Source: a bacterium
GTDB lineage: Bacteria > Planctomycetota > UBA11346
Length of the DNA: 25,845 nucleotides
Direction of reading: 5' to 3'
NCBI GenBank assembly: GCA_020049615.1
Contig: JAIFKN010000050.1
Span: 1-25,845 of the forward strand
In this document: piece after piece, positions 1 through 8,607 of the stretch
Layout: each line of letters opens with the position of its first letter
Position numbering within the stretch: the stretch's first letter is position 1
Translations under genes and position numbers: made by a program
Notes under the pieces: generated by a model
Seen by the model: the letters and a program-made list of their open reading frames with translations, nothing else
The model's database searches: none
Told to the model about the DNA's origin: nothing

Positions 1-1031
<1,031 letters not shown>

Positions 1032-1062
1032 TGATACCTCGGTGAAAGCCGACGGTTGCGAT

Positions 1063-1097
1063 GGGGTCGGGGCTTCGCTCCGGCCCCGTCTTCGTTG
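1063..1097 (+). terminator. GC-rich stem-loop after guaA, probable terminator
   Basis: A 10-bp stem (1063-1072 with 1078-1087, including G-T pairs) closes a 5-nt CTTCG loop and is followed by a moderately T-rich stretch, GTCTTCGTTGTC. It lies 32 nt after the guaA stop, between convergent genes. The tail is weaker than a classic intrinsic terminator, so termination is inferred. Confidence 0.55.
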
Positions 1098-1310
1098 TCA
1101 GCCAAGGCTGATGCGATAGGGTGTTTGCAGGCACTGGTGGGACTCCACCGTGGTTCGCCAGGCTTCGCAAAGGATGACTGAACGCGGACGAGGAGCTCTC
1201 CTCCTGGCCCACTGCCCCAGCCATCCCGCCGACCTCGTCGTGTTCCTCATCGAGACCGGGCCTTGCCCCTGACCTGGGCCGGAACCCTGGTCATGCACGC
1301 CGGCCAGGAT

Positions 1311-2012
1311 TCATTGACCAGACGGATCCGGATCGGCGCAGAGGATCTGGCGGGCGGCAAGGGCCTCGAGGCCGCTGGCGCGGCGCATCGCGCCAGGACA
1401 GTCGCGGGCCTCGCCGAGGGCGACCACCCGCATCCCGGCGGCGAGCGCGGCGGCGATGCCAATTGGCGAATCCTCGACCACGACGCAGCGGGCAGGATCG
1501 ACGCCGAGGCGGCTGGCGGCGAGGAGGAACACCTCGGGATCAGGCTTGGGCCTGGAAATCTCGCTGCCATCAGCCACCACCGTGAATCGGTCGAGGAGGC
1601 CGATGCGATCGAGGATGCTGCGGGCGTTGCGCGAGGACGAGCCGACCGCCATCGCCGTCCCGGCCTGCGCGAGGCCGGTCAGTACCGGCTCCACCCCGGG
1701 GAGCACATCGAGCGGCGACAGCGATGACAGCAGTTCCCGATAGTAGCCGTCCTTCCGCTCTGCCAGTTCGATCGACTCGGCCTCGGTGCAGGTCCTGCCG
1801 CCGAGCGCCAGGACCATCTCCAGGCCGTGTCTGTGGCCGCCGGCCTTGCGCCAACCGGCGGCATGGCGATCCAGGTCGATGCCGAGTTCGCTGGCGAGGT
1901 GGCGCCAGGCCTGGAAATGCAGCTCCTCGGTCGAGACCAGCACCCCGTCGAGGTCGAAGATGACGGCAGCGACCGGGCACGGCGGACCGCTGGCGGGGAT
2001 GCAGGGAGGCAT
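1311..2012 (-). CDS. HAD-superfamily hydrolase, beta-phosphoglucomutase-like
   Basis: This is a haloacid-dehalogenase phosphatase or phosphomutase of about 233 residues, a usual length for the beta-phosphoglucomutase-like subgroup. Motif I is FDLDGVL (nucleophile D20, acid/base D22), followed by a helical cap. Motif II is the Ser of AVGSSS, motif III the Lys in SRPKPDPEVF, and motif IV VVVEDSPIGIAAA. The substrate cannot be read from sequence; sugar phosphates or 2-phosphoglycolate are typical of relatives. I chose the ATG at 2012 because it gives the shortest leader before motif I. In-frame ATGs at 2021, 2027 and 2030 are alternatives, and none has a strong Shine-Dalgarno sequence. The frame stays open far upstream, but that part is antisense-type noise. 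The gene lies about 210 bp downstream of the kinase gene on the same strand and could be its last operon member. Confidence 0.88.
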   Translation of the reverse strand: MPPCIPASGPPCPVAAVIFDLDGVLVSTEELHFQAWRHLASELGIDLDRHAAGWRKAGGHRHGLEMVLALGGRTCTEAESIELAERKDGYYRELLSSLSPLDVLPGVEPVLTGLAQAGTAMAVGSSSRNARSILDRIGLLDRFTVVADGSEISRPKPDPEVFLLAASRLGVDPARCVVVEDSPIGIAAALAAGMRVVALGEARDCPGAMRRASGLEALAARQILCADPDPSGQ

Positions 2013-2224
2013 GTGACCCATCAGCATCATCGGCCATGTGAATGGCAGTTGAAGCGGCGCTGGCCGCGCCAGGCCCATGCATCGACACGCACCTGTTGGC
2101 GGTGGAGGAGCGGACGCCTGGCCCCATGCCTGCCGGGTGAATCGCGGTGCCGTGAAACCGGCCTCCTCCGATCGGGGTCTGAGGGCCGCGGGAGGAACGC
2201 CGGGATCGGGCAAGCGGTGCTCCG

Positions 2225-3742
2225 CTAGCGGCGCAGGGTGAGCACCAGTCCGAGGCCGGCGGCGATCGCCGCGACGAGCCGCCAGTCTCCGGGAGGCAGC
2301 AGCAGGGCGGCGACCAGGGCTAGTCCGGCGACGACCGGGGCGAGGTCGACCTGCGCCGGCCGTGCAAGGTGGCGCTCGATGCGTTCGATGCGCTCGGGCA
2401 GTTCCAGCCAGCGCGCCAGGCATTGACGCCCCTCGGCCAGCAGGTCGTCGAGACGGCCGCGGGCGGTCGCGAGCCGGCTCAGGCGTGGGCGCACGATGTC
2501 GATGAGATTGCGTTCCGGGTCGAGCTCCCCGCACACCCCTTCGAGCAGGCCGAGGGCGCGGGTCAGGAGGATGGTGTGGCGTGGGAAGGCGAGCCCGCGG
2601 GCCCGGCGCAGGAAGGCCGAGACCTTGGCCGACAGCTCGCGCTCGCGCTGACTGCCCTTGAAGGCGCGCGGATTGAGCTGGCTCAGGCCGTCGAACAACT
2701 CCTGCGCCAGCGCGCGGATGGCGTCGAGGTCGGCTCCGGGCAGCAGTACGCCCAGCTCGACCAGTGCCGCGACCATGCCACCGACGTCGCGCTCACCCAG
2801 GCGGCGCAGGAAGGCGGCGTAACGCAGGCGGTCCAGCGGCGTGAGGGTCGCGGTCATGCCGAAATCGATGACCCACACCCGCTCGCCATCGAGGATCAGA
2901 TTGCCGCCGTGCGGATCAGCGTGGAAGAAGCCCTCGTCGAGCAGCATGGCGATCCAGGTCCCGGCGATGCGTTCGGCCAGTTCGCGCCGACGCTCGCGCG
3001 GCAGGCTGGCGGGATCCAGCTGGGCCAGGGTGGTGCCGGGCGCGAACGCGGTCACCAGCACCGTCTCGCGGGTATGCTCGAGGTAGACCTGCGGCGCGCT
3101 TAATCCGTTGCGTTCCAGCAGCGGGCGCAGCCGGCCGGCGGCGATGGCCTCGTGCAGGTAGTCCTGCTCCTCACGGCTGGTGCGCTGGATCTCATCGAGG
3201 ATCAGCTCGGCCGGCCAGCCGGGCACGGCCAGACGCAGCAGCCTCAAGGCCAGGCGCAGCAGCAGCAGGTCGGTGGCGACCAGCGGCCCGAGGCCGGCAT
3301 GCTGCACCTTGACCGCCACCGCCGTGCCGTCGGGCAGCGTGGCGCGGTGCACCTGCCCGAAGCTGGCGCTGGCGATGGGCTGCGGTTCGATGTCCCGCAG
3401 GTGCTCGGCAATGCGCCCCTCGTAGGCGCGCTCCAGCATGCCTCGCACCGTGCGCCACGGACGCGCCGGCGCCTGGTCACGCAGGACGGCGCAGGCATCG
3501 ACCCAGGTCAACGGCAGCAGATCGGGGCGGCTGCCGACGACTTGGCCGACCTTCAGCATGAGGGCACCGTGGCGGCGGCAGAAGCCGGCGAACCAGGGGC
3601 CGCCGAGACGGTGCAGCGCGTCGCAGCCGGCCCGCCCGCCTCCAGGCCACAGGCGCCCCAGCCCGGCCATGGCGAGATACGGCCCGCCGAGCAGGACGAG
3701 CATGGCCGCGCCTTCAGCGGCGCGGGCGGCCAGCGCCAGCAT
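2225..3742 (-). CDS. ABC1/UbiB-family atypical protein kinase-like protein with C-terminal membrane anchor
   Basis: A 505-residue member of the ABC1/ADCK/UbiB family, whose members act as ATPases or atypical kinases in quinone and lipid metabolism. The family KxGQ motif is K64-Q67 (KVGQ). The Ala-rich nucleotide loop ASASFGQV lies near 124-131, the catalytic Lys is K145 (AVKVQH), the catalytic loop HADPHGGN is at 275-282, and the metal-binding DFG at 294-296. The P of the common HADPHPGN is G here. Two hydrophobic segments close to the C-terminus match the usual membrane hairpin, and a further hydrophobic stretch lies near residues 10-30. The ATG overlaps the preceding stop as TGATG, so translation is probably coupled to the small upstream ORF. 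No ubiquinone or menaquinone synthesis gene is adjacent, so a UbiB function is not assigned; the quinone-using complex I operon further along is only suggestive. Confidence 0.92.
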   Translation of the reverse strand: MLALAARAAEGAAMLVLLGGPYLAMAGLGRLWPGGGRAGCDALHRLGGPWFAGFCRRHGALMLKVGQVVGSRPDLLPLTWVDACAVLRDQAPARPWRTVRGMLERAYEGRIAEHLRDIEPQPIASASFGQVHRATLPDGTAVAVKVQHAGLGPLVATDLLLLRLALRLLRLAVPGWPAELILDEIQRTSREEQDYLHEAIAAGRLRPLLERNGLSAPQVYLEHTRETVLVTAFAPGTTLAQLDPASLPRERRRELAERIAGTWIAMLLDEGFFHADPHGGNLILDGERVWVIDFGMTATLTPLDRLRYAAFLRRLGERDVGGMVAALVELGVLLPGADLDAIRALAQELFDGLSQLNPRAFKGSQRERELSAKVSAFLRRARGLAFPRHTILLTRALGLLEGVCGELDPERNLIDIVRPRLSRLATARGRLDDLLAEGRQCLARWLELPERIERIERHLARPAQVDLAPVVAGLALVAALLLPPGDWRLVAAIAAGLGLVLTLRR

Positions 3743-3963
3743 CAGGTGGCGGGCTGGGCCGGCTTGTTCCGTTCGGCGGCGCGACGATCAGCGGCGTCGA
3801 CGGCAGCGATGCCGGCGTTGAACAGGCTGCGCGCCGCCTGGCGCAGATGGCTCCGCACCTGCGGGTCGACCAGCTGGTCGGCCCAGATGCTGGCGGCTTC
3901 GTGGAGGTGCGTACGCGCCTGGCGCAGGTGCTCGCGGGCAGCCGGATCGGGGGAGCAGCTCAT
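3742..3963 (-). CDS. Small helical hypothetical protein, coupled to the ABC1-type kinase
   Basis: A 73-residue ORF starting MSCSPDP. It is rich in Ala, Arg and Gln, with two likely amphipathic helices that share the pattern HLRQAR (near residue 12) and HLRQAARSLF (near residue 42), and a polar tail ending NKPAQPAT. It has no signal peptide or membrane segment. I do not recognise the family. It ends in a TGATG overlap with the kinase start, which suggests co-translation and perhaps physical association. The start is uncertain: ATG 3963 fits where helix-forming sequence begins, while ATG 4026 would add 21 residues. The frame happens to be continuous with the frameshifted oxidoreductase frame upstream, so an automatic annotation may fuse the two; I regard them as separate genes. 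Codon pattern is reasonable, but the ORF is short. Confidence 0.55.
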   Translation of the reverse strand: MSCSPDPAAREHLRQARTHLHEAASIWADQLVDPQVRSHLRQAARSLFNAGIAAVDAADRRAAERNKPAQPAT

Positions 3964-4037
3964 GCAGGCATCGTGGCCAGCGGGGGTGGAAGTGAACCGG
4001 CTTCCGGCCAAGTCTGCAGATCGCATCCTTGTCGGAC

Positions 4038-6375
4038 TCAGTAGCAGCGCACCTCGTACACCGCCGCGCTGGGATCCCCGTTGGTCGCCAGGACGACCAG
4101 GCGCAGCCTGCCCGCGCGGCTGCCAGCGGGCAGGTCGTGGACGCGGCGGCGCTGGTGGTTGCCGGTGATGCGCAGCACCTCGCGGCCGTCCAGCTCGATG
4201 GCGTAGTCGCGCACGGTCTGGGCGTCCTTGAAGAACGGCGGTTCGGCGTGGACCTCCTTGAGCAGGTGGCCGGCGAAGCTGATCTCGACCCGGCTGACGG
4301 CCTGCGGTCAGATCGAGCCACTGTGGCATGCCCTGGCCGGCGTCGCTGCGCCACAGGTTGGTGCCGGACAGCGGACGGGTGATGCCGCTGAGCACGTTCG
4401 CCGCCTCGTACACCGGCTGCCCGGGCGAGAGGCGGAAGGCGAGGCCGTTGTGGCGGTCGCGCATGCGCGTCGGCGAGAGGTGGTGCTGGGCGAAGCAGCC
4501 GGGCTGGATGTGCGTCACCTGGCGCCAGGCCAGGCCGGGGGCCGGACCGGCTTCGATGCGGTAGGTGCCGGCGGGCAGGCCGGTGAGTTTCAGGTCCCAG
4601 GCGACCCAGCGGTCCTGGCCGGGCGCGACGCTCAGCGTCTGCTCGGCGACGACGGCGGCACCGCCGCGGCGGTAATCCCAGATGCGTTCGAGGCGCACCA
4701 GGCGCAGCGGCAGGGCGATCGGGGCCTTGCTGTCGTTGTCGATCAGCAGTTCGACGCGGTCGAGCACGCCGCCGGCGAGGTGGATGACCTGGCCCTGCAC
4801 CTGGTCGATGGCGCAGCCGCGGTTGCCGGCGCCCCAGGTCGACTGGCCGTTGTCGTTGCGCGGTTCCCCCGGCGACTGGCCGAACAGGCGGGCGCAGCTG
4901 CTGGCGCTGATCCGGGCGCGGCGGGCGAGGTCGGCCTCGTCCCGGTTGGCGACATGCGGCAGGAAGCAGCCGTCGCGCAGCAGCGCCTGCTGGATGGCGC
5001 GGATGCGCGGACCGCCTTTCGCCGCGTCTTCGGCCAGGGCCGGCAGCCCGTCGCGACCGGCGATGGCCGCCGCGGTGCCGACCGCCTGGCCCATCAGCCC
5101 GGTGGTGGCCATGACGCGCAGCGAGCCGAGGGCGGCTCGCGTGGTGCTGATGCAGCGTCCGGCGAGGAAGAGGTTGTCGACGTCGCGGGCGATGAGCGCG
5201 CGCAGCGGGAAGCCGTACGGGCCGACGTAGCTCTTGGCCGCGTACTCGGAGTCGTGCTTGTAGCCTTCCGCGCTGGCTGGCTCGGAGTTCGCTGCCAGCA
5301 GGCCGCCGGGCGTGTGCAGGTCGATGAACCAGCCGCCGAAGCCGACCTCGTCGGGATAGACGGTGTCGGCCTGCAGTTCGTTTTCGTTCACCCAGTGGCG
5401 GCCGTAGATGCGGCGGCTTTCGCGCTTGCCCGGCACCTGGCCGATGAAGTCGAGGGCGTAGTTCTTGCACACGTCCTTCATCTTCGGATCGCGGTTCTTC
5501 ATCCAGTCCCACACCCCCAGGGCGTGGCGGGTCAGCTCGTGGCGGATGGTCTCGTTATCGTGGATGGTGTGCCAGGGCACGCCGATCTCGATCCACCAGT
5601 AGCCGCCGCGCGGGTCGTGTGGGACGCGGCCCTGCTCGTAGAAGAAGCGGCCGTCCTGGTGCTGCACCGCCCAGTCCGGGGCGGTGAACGGTGCTTCACG
5701 GCCGATGTCGCGGGCGCGGATGTGGATCGAGTTGCCCATCGTGTCGGTCGAGGCTTTTTCGGGCGCATGCAGCTCGCCGGTCTCGGCGCGGCCCTCCGAG
5801 CCCATGCGCCAGCCGCAGCCGGTGCGGTCGGCGACGATGCCGTCGCCGGTGGCGTCGACGAAGAGGGGGGCGCGCAGCTCCAGCTCGGTCTCGGCCGAGA
5901 GGGTGCGGGCGCGCAGGGCGGCGATCCGCCGGCTGCTGGCGCAGGCCGGACGCTCGTAGTAGCCGGCGGTGGTGGCGGGAGCGGATTCGACCGCGGCGCC
6001 GCCGTCCATCAGCACGTCGACCACCGGCGTGTTGAGGTGCATGGTCAGGTTCGGCTCGCGCGTGGCGATGTCGTACAGCGTCATGTCGAAGATGCTGTTG
6101 GTCCAGCCGTTCTCGTTGATCCATTCGTGGTTGCGCGCGCGTTCGTCGGTCAGCGCCTCGCCGACGATGCCGCCCTCGCGGGCGTAGGCGTGGTGGCAGG
6201 CGGCGCCGTGCACGGTGACGCGCATCTCGCTGCTGGCGACGCCGCCGAGCACCGGGCGCTCGTGCACCAGGCAGGTCTTCAGGCCGCGGCGTGCGGCAGC
6301 GACCGCGGCGCAGAAGCCGGCGAGGCCGCCACCGGCGACGACGAGATCGTAGTTCTGGACGAGGCGCTTGGTCAT
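4038..6375 (-). CDS. FAD-dependent oxidoreductase with C-terminal beta-sandwich, one frameshift
   Basis: A flavin oxidoreductase of the FAD_oxidored type common in PVC bacteria. The N-terminal Rossmann dinucleotide site is AGGGLAG (residues 14-20), followed by an acidic HE end of strand two. LFVDATGDG and the late LFLAGRCISTTRAALG / MATTGLMGQAVG FAD contacts are all present. After about residue 500 comes a discoidin-like beta-sandwich. The frame breaks near 4303-4308, after QWLDLT. In the observed frame Arg/Pro-rich noise follows. One base shifted, the sequence reads RVEISFAGHLLKEVHAEPPF and continues to EVRCY and a TGA at 4038. Removing one base gives a 778-residue protein. The start overlaps the regulator stop by 4 nt (ATGA), so it is very likely co-transcribed with and controlled by that IclR-type protein. 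Substrate is unknown. No signal peptide is evident. Confidence 0.9.
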
Positions 6376-7109
6376 GACGGCTCCTGGAGGGCGGTGGCGA
6401 CGGCCGCGGCGGCGGCCAACAGATGGTGCTTGAGGTGGGCGGAGGGATCGGTGGCTAGGCAGCGGCCGTGCAGGGCCAGGGCCAGCGGCGGCTGGCCGTC
6501 GATGGATATGGCGATGGCGGCTGCGGTATCGCCCGGCGTGTCCCAGTGGTCGGTACGCAGGATGCCGTCGTGCAGGCGTTCGCGCGCCGCTGCCAGGCAG
6601 GCGGCGGGGTCGGCCGGTGTCGCGGGCGTGGGGCGTTCCCAGCCGTAGCGGCGTGCGGCTCGTTCAAGGGCGGCCTTTCCGACCCGGGCCGGACGGTCGA
6701 GGAGCAGGCGCAGGCCGACCACTGAGAGGTGCAGCGGCCAGCCGCCGGCGACCGCCGAGATGACCTCCTGACCCGGAGCGGCGCGATGCAGGTACAGCAC
6801 CTGGTCGCGGTGCAGGGCGGCGAGGGCCGCATGCATGCCCGCGGCTGCGGCGGCCTCGGCCAGCGGCTGGCGGGTACGCGCCACCGCCGGCAGGCGCGAG
6901 GCCGCCGAACCGGCCAGGGCGAGCATGCCGATGTCGACGGCGAAGCTGTGGTAGGTCGGCTTGCGCACGTAGCCGTGCTCGGCCAGGACGCGCAAGGTGC
7001 GCGAGACATTCGAGACGTGCAACCCGACCCTGCTGGCGATGGCGGTGGCGGTTAGCGGTCCCTCGGCCTCGGCGAGGATGCGCAGGATGTCCAGTCCGAT
7101 CGTCAGCAT
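6372..7109 (-). CDS. IclR-family-like transcriptional regulator
   Basis: About 245 residues, the normal size for IclR regulators. The N-terminal winged helix-turn-helix spans roughly residues 1-60: GLDILRILAEAEGPLTATAI, then ASRVGLHVSNVSRTLRVLAE and a wing HGYVRK. The rest is an Ala-rich effector domain that is less typical, so the family call rests mainly on the HTH and layout. The start at ATG 7109 is the first Met that gives a canonical HTH beginning; sequence upstream in this frame is noise. The start lies 8 nt from a 10-bp-arm palindrome (7117-7141), a natural autoregulatory operator. The stop overlaps the oxidoreductase start by 4 nt. The regulator therefore probably controls itself and the oxidoreductase, and perhaps the kinase further down. 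The effector is unknown. Confidence 0.85.
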   Translation of the reverse strand: MLTIGLDILRILAEAEGPLTATAIASRVGLHVSNVSRTLRVLAEHGYVRKPTYHSFAVDIGMLALAGSAASRLPAVARTRQPLAEAAAAAGMHAALAALHRDQVLYLHRAAPGQEVISAVAGGWPLHLSVVGLRLLLDRPARVGKAALERAARRYGWERPTPATPADPAACLAAARERLHDGILRTDHWDTPGDTAAAIAISIDGQPPLALALHGRCLATDPSAHLKHHLLAAAAAVATALQEPS

Positions 7110-7116
7110 GTCGGAA

Positions 7117-7141
7117 GCATATTGCGATATACGCAATATGC
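7117..7141. promoter_or_regulatory. Palindromic operator candidate upstream of the IclR-type gene
   Basis: A perfect 10-bp inverted repeat, GCATATTGCG (7117-7126) and CGCAATATGC (7132-7141), is separated by ATATA. It is a sharp AT-rich island in GC-rich DNA, placed in the 52-bp gap between the serB stop and the regulator start. Symmetry and position suggest the binding site for the adjacent dimeric regulator. The right half also contains TTGCAT-like promoter sequence on the minus strand, but no clean -10 match was found. Confidence 0.75.
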
Positions 7142-7161
7142 AACCGGGCCGACACGAGGGG

Positions 7162-8379
7162 TCAGACCTGCTCGATCTGCCAGTCGCGCAGGCCGAGCAT
7201 GTAGAGCAGGGCGTCGAGGCCGAGCGTACTGATCGCGTGCCCGGCCGAGGCGCGGACCACCGGCTTGGCGTGGAAGGCGATGCCCAGGCCGGCTGCCGAC
7301 AGCATCTGCAGGTCGTTGGCGCCATCGCCGACCGCGATCACCTGGCGCTGCGAGATGCCTTCGGCGGCGGCGATCTCCTTGAGCAGCCGGGCCTTGGCCG
7401 CCGCATCGACGATCCCGCCAATGTGGCGGCCAGTGAGGCGGCCATCGACGATCTCGAGTTCGTTGGCGTGCACGTGGTCGATGCCGAGGCGACGCTGCAG
7501 GTGGCGACCGAAGAAGGTGAATCCGCCGGAGAGGATGGCGAGGCGGTAGCCCAGCCGCTTGAGCACGGCGCACAGGCGCTCGGCGCCCTCGGTCAATGGC
7601 AACTCGCCGGCGATGCGCTCCAGCACAGCGGCGTCGAGTCCCTTGAGCAGGGCGACGCGGCGGCGGAAGCTCTCGGCGAAGTCGAGTTCGCCGCGCATCG
7701 CCGCCTCGGTGATGGTCTTGACCTGCGCGCCGACGCCGGCTGCCTCGGCCAGTTCATCGATCACTTCGGCCTGGATCAGGGTCGAGTCCATGTCGAAGCA
7801 GACCAGCCGGCGGCTGCGCCGATACATGTCGTCGGCCTGGACGGCGATGTCGATGCCGAGGCGGGCAGACAGCTCGAGGCAGGAGGCGCGCAGGGCGGCG
7901 CCGTCGGTGGGCTGGCCGCGCAGCAGGAATTCGATGCACGAGCGCGGCGTCGCTGGCGGCCGGCTCAGGCTGACCCGGCCGGAGAGGCGCTGGATGGCGA
8001 AGATGTTCAGGCCCTGGGCGGCGATCACTGCGGTGGTCGCACTGATCTGTTCGGCGCTGAGGCCGCGGCCGAGCAGGATGAGGCTGTGGCGCTCCTCGCC
8101 CTGGCCGGCGACCCATTCCTCGTAGCGGTCGGCCGGGATCGGTTCGAAGCGCACCTGCATGTCCAGGCCATGGGCGGCGAAGAGGGTCTCCTTCACCACG
8201 TCGTTGTGCTTAGCCCCATCCGGCAGGGCGATCATCATGCCGAGCGAGAGGTGGTCGTGGATCGAGGACTGCGCGACGTCGAGGATCTGCGCTCCGCACC
8301 CGGCGAGCACGCCGGTGATGCGGGTGGTGATGCCGGGCCGGTCGGGCCCGGTGAGGTTGATCAGCAGGACGTCGCTCAT
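7162..8379 (-). CDS. serB: Phosphoserine phosphatase with tandem N-terminal ACT domains
   Basis: SerB removes phosphate from O-phosphoserine in the last step of serine synthesis. The 405-residue protein has two N-terminal ACT domains (about 1-80, starting MSDVLLINLTGPDRPG, and about 97-175), as in mycobacterial-type SerB, which suggests amino-acid feedback control. The HAD catalytic domain follows: motif I DMDSTLI with nucleophile D196 and D198, motif II LSGGF, then a Lys in the AAAKARLLKE region and motif IV GDGANDLQM. All catalytic residues are present. The ATG at 8379 opens directly into the first ACT strand; no clear Shine-Dalgarno sequence precedes it. Upstream (8380-8606) is a hairpin-rich spacer, and downstream a 52-bp gap carries the operator of the next gene, so serB is probably in a separate unit from the regulator operon. 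Confidence 0.96.
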   Translation of the reverse strand: MSDVLLINLTGPDRPGITTRITGVLAGCGAQILDVAQSSIHDHLSLGMMIALPDGAKHNDVVKETLFAAHGLDMQVRFEPIPADRYEEWVAGQGEERHSLILLGRGLSAEQISATTAVIAAQGLNIFAIQRLSGRVSLSRPPATPRSCIEFLLRGQPTDGAALRASCLELSARLGIDIAVQADDMYRRSRRLVCFDMDSTLIQAEVIDELAEAAGVGAQVKTITEAAMRGELDFAESFRRRVALLKGLDAAVLERIAGELPLTEGAERLCAVLKRLGYRLAILSGGFTFFGRHLQRRLGIDHVHANELEIVDGRLTGRHIGGIVDAAAKARLLKEIAAAEGISQRQVIAVGDGANDLQMLSAAGLGIAFHAKPVVRASAGHAISTLGLDALLYMLGLRDWQIEQV

Positions 8380-8429
8380 CGCCGCGACGGTCGGTCCGGT
8401 CCCCGGCGGTCAAGCCGGCAGGCGGCGAA

Positions 8430-8607
8430 CCTGAGGCAGTTGCGGCAGCGTAACAACTCAGGCCGGGGCCCCGTCGCGCAGCGATGGGGCTGCCGCCGAG
8501 CGGCGGTGGGCGGATATCATGGGCGAAGCCCATCCGCCCGGCGACACAGGCAGCGGGGACAGGCCCGCAGGGCTGCAGGGGCGGAGCCCCTGAGCAGTTG
8601 CGGCAGC
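8430..8607. repeat. Palindrome array bounded by near-identical direct repeats
   Basis: The serB-SGNH spacer contains successive stem-loops: 8430-8462 (CCTGA...TCAGG with an inner GTTG/CAAC), 8468-8490 (10 bp, one G-T pair), 8493-8506 (CCGCCG/CGGCGG), 8508-8539 (GGGCGG and ATGGGC stacked, loop GAA, ATATC bulge) and 8576-8592 (CAGGGGC/GCCCCTG, loop GGA). The block is bounded by CCTGAGGCAGTTGCGGCAGC (8430-8449) and the same sequence minus one G (8589-8607), whose last base is the first base of the SGNH stop codon complement. It may act as a transcript end or be a REP/MITE-like element. Confidence 0.7.

Noticed and set aside
1098..1310. Possible small genes between guaA and the HAD gene, such as a 32-codon plus-strand ORF starting at 1173
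   Set aside because: No good ribosome site, no recognised family, and several frames are equally open. I see nothing I can support in this gap.
2031..2224. Upstream extension of the HAD gene or a separate ORF
   Set aside because: The frame is open but gives no domain sequence before the HAD motif I region; only a 10-bp palindrome, CCGCTAGCGG, at the kinase stop is notable.
2225..3742. Naming the kinase ubiB
   Set aside because: Family motifs are clear, but no ubiquinone gene is adjacent and the HADPHPGN Pro is Gly, so the specific role is not supported.
3742..6375. A single 877-residue protein fusing the FAD oxidoreductase to the helical tail
   Set aside because: The segment between about 4038 and 4303 is Arg/Pro/Ala noise in that frame, while the neighbouring frame gives natural beta-sandwich sequence ending in a stop.
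4228..6648. Long open frame of about 800 codons on the plus strand, antisense to the oxidoreductase
   Set aside because: It is rich in Ala, Gly, Val and Arg with no recognisable domain; such antisense frames are usual opposite GC-rich genes.
8430..8607. CRISPR array
   Set aside because: There are only two repeat copies and the sequence between them is hairpins rather than spacers; no cas gene is in the window.
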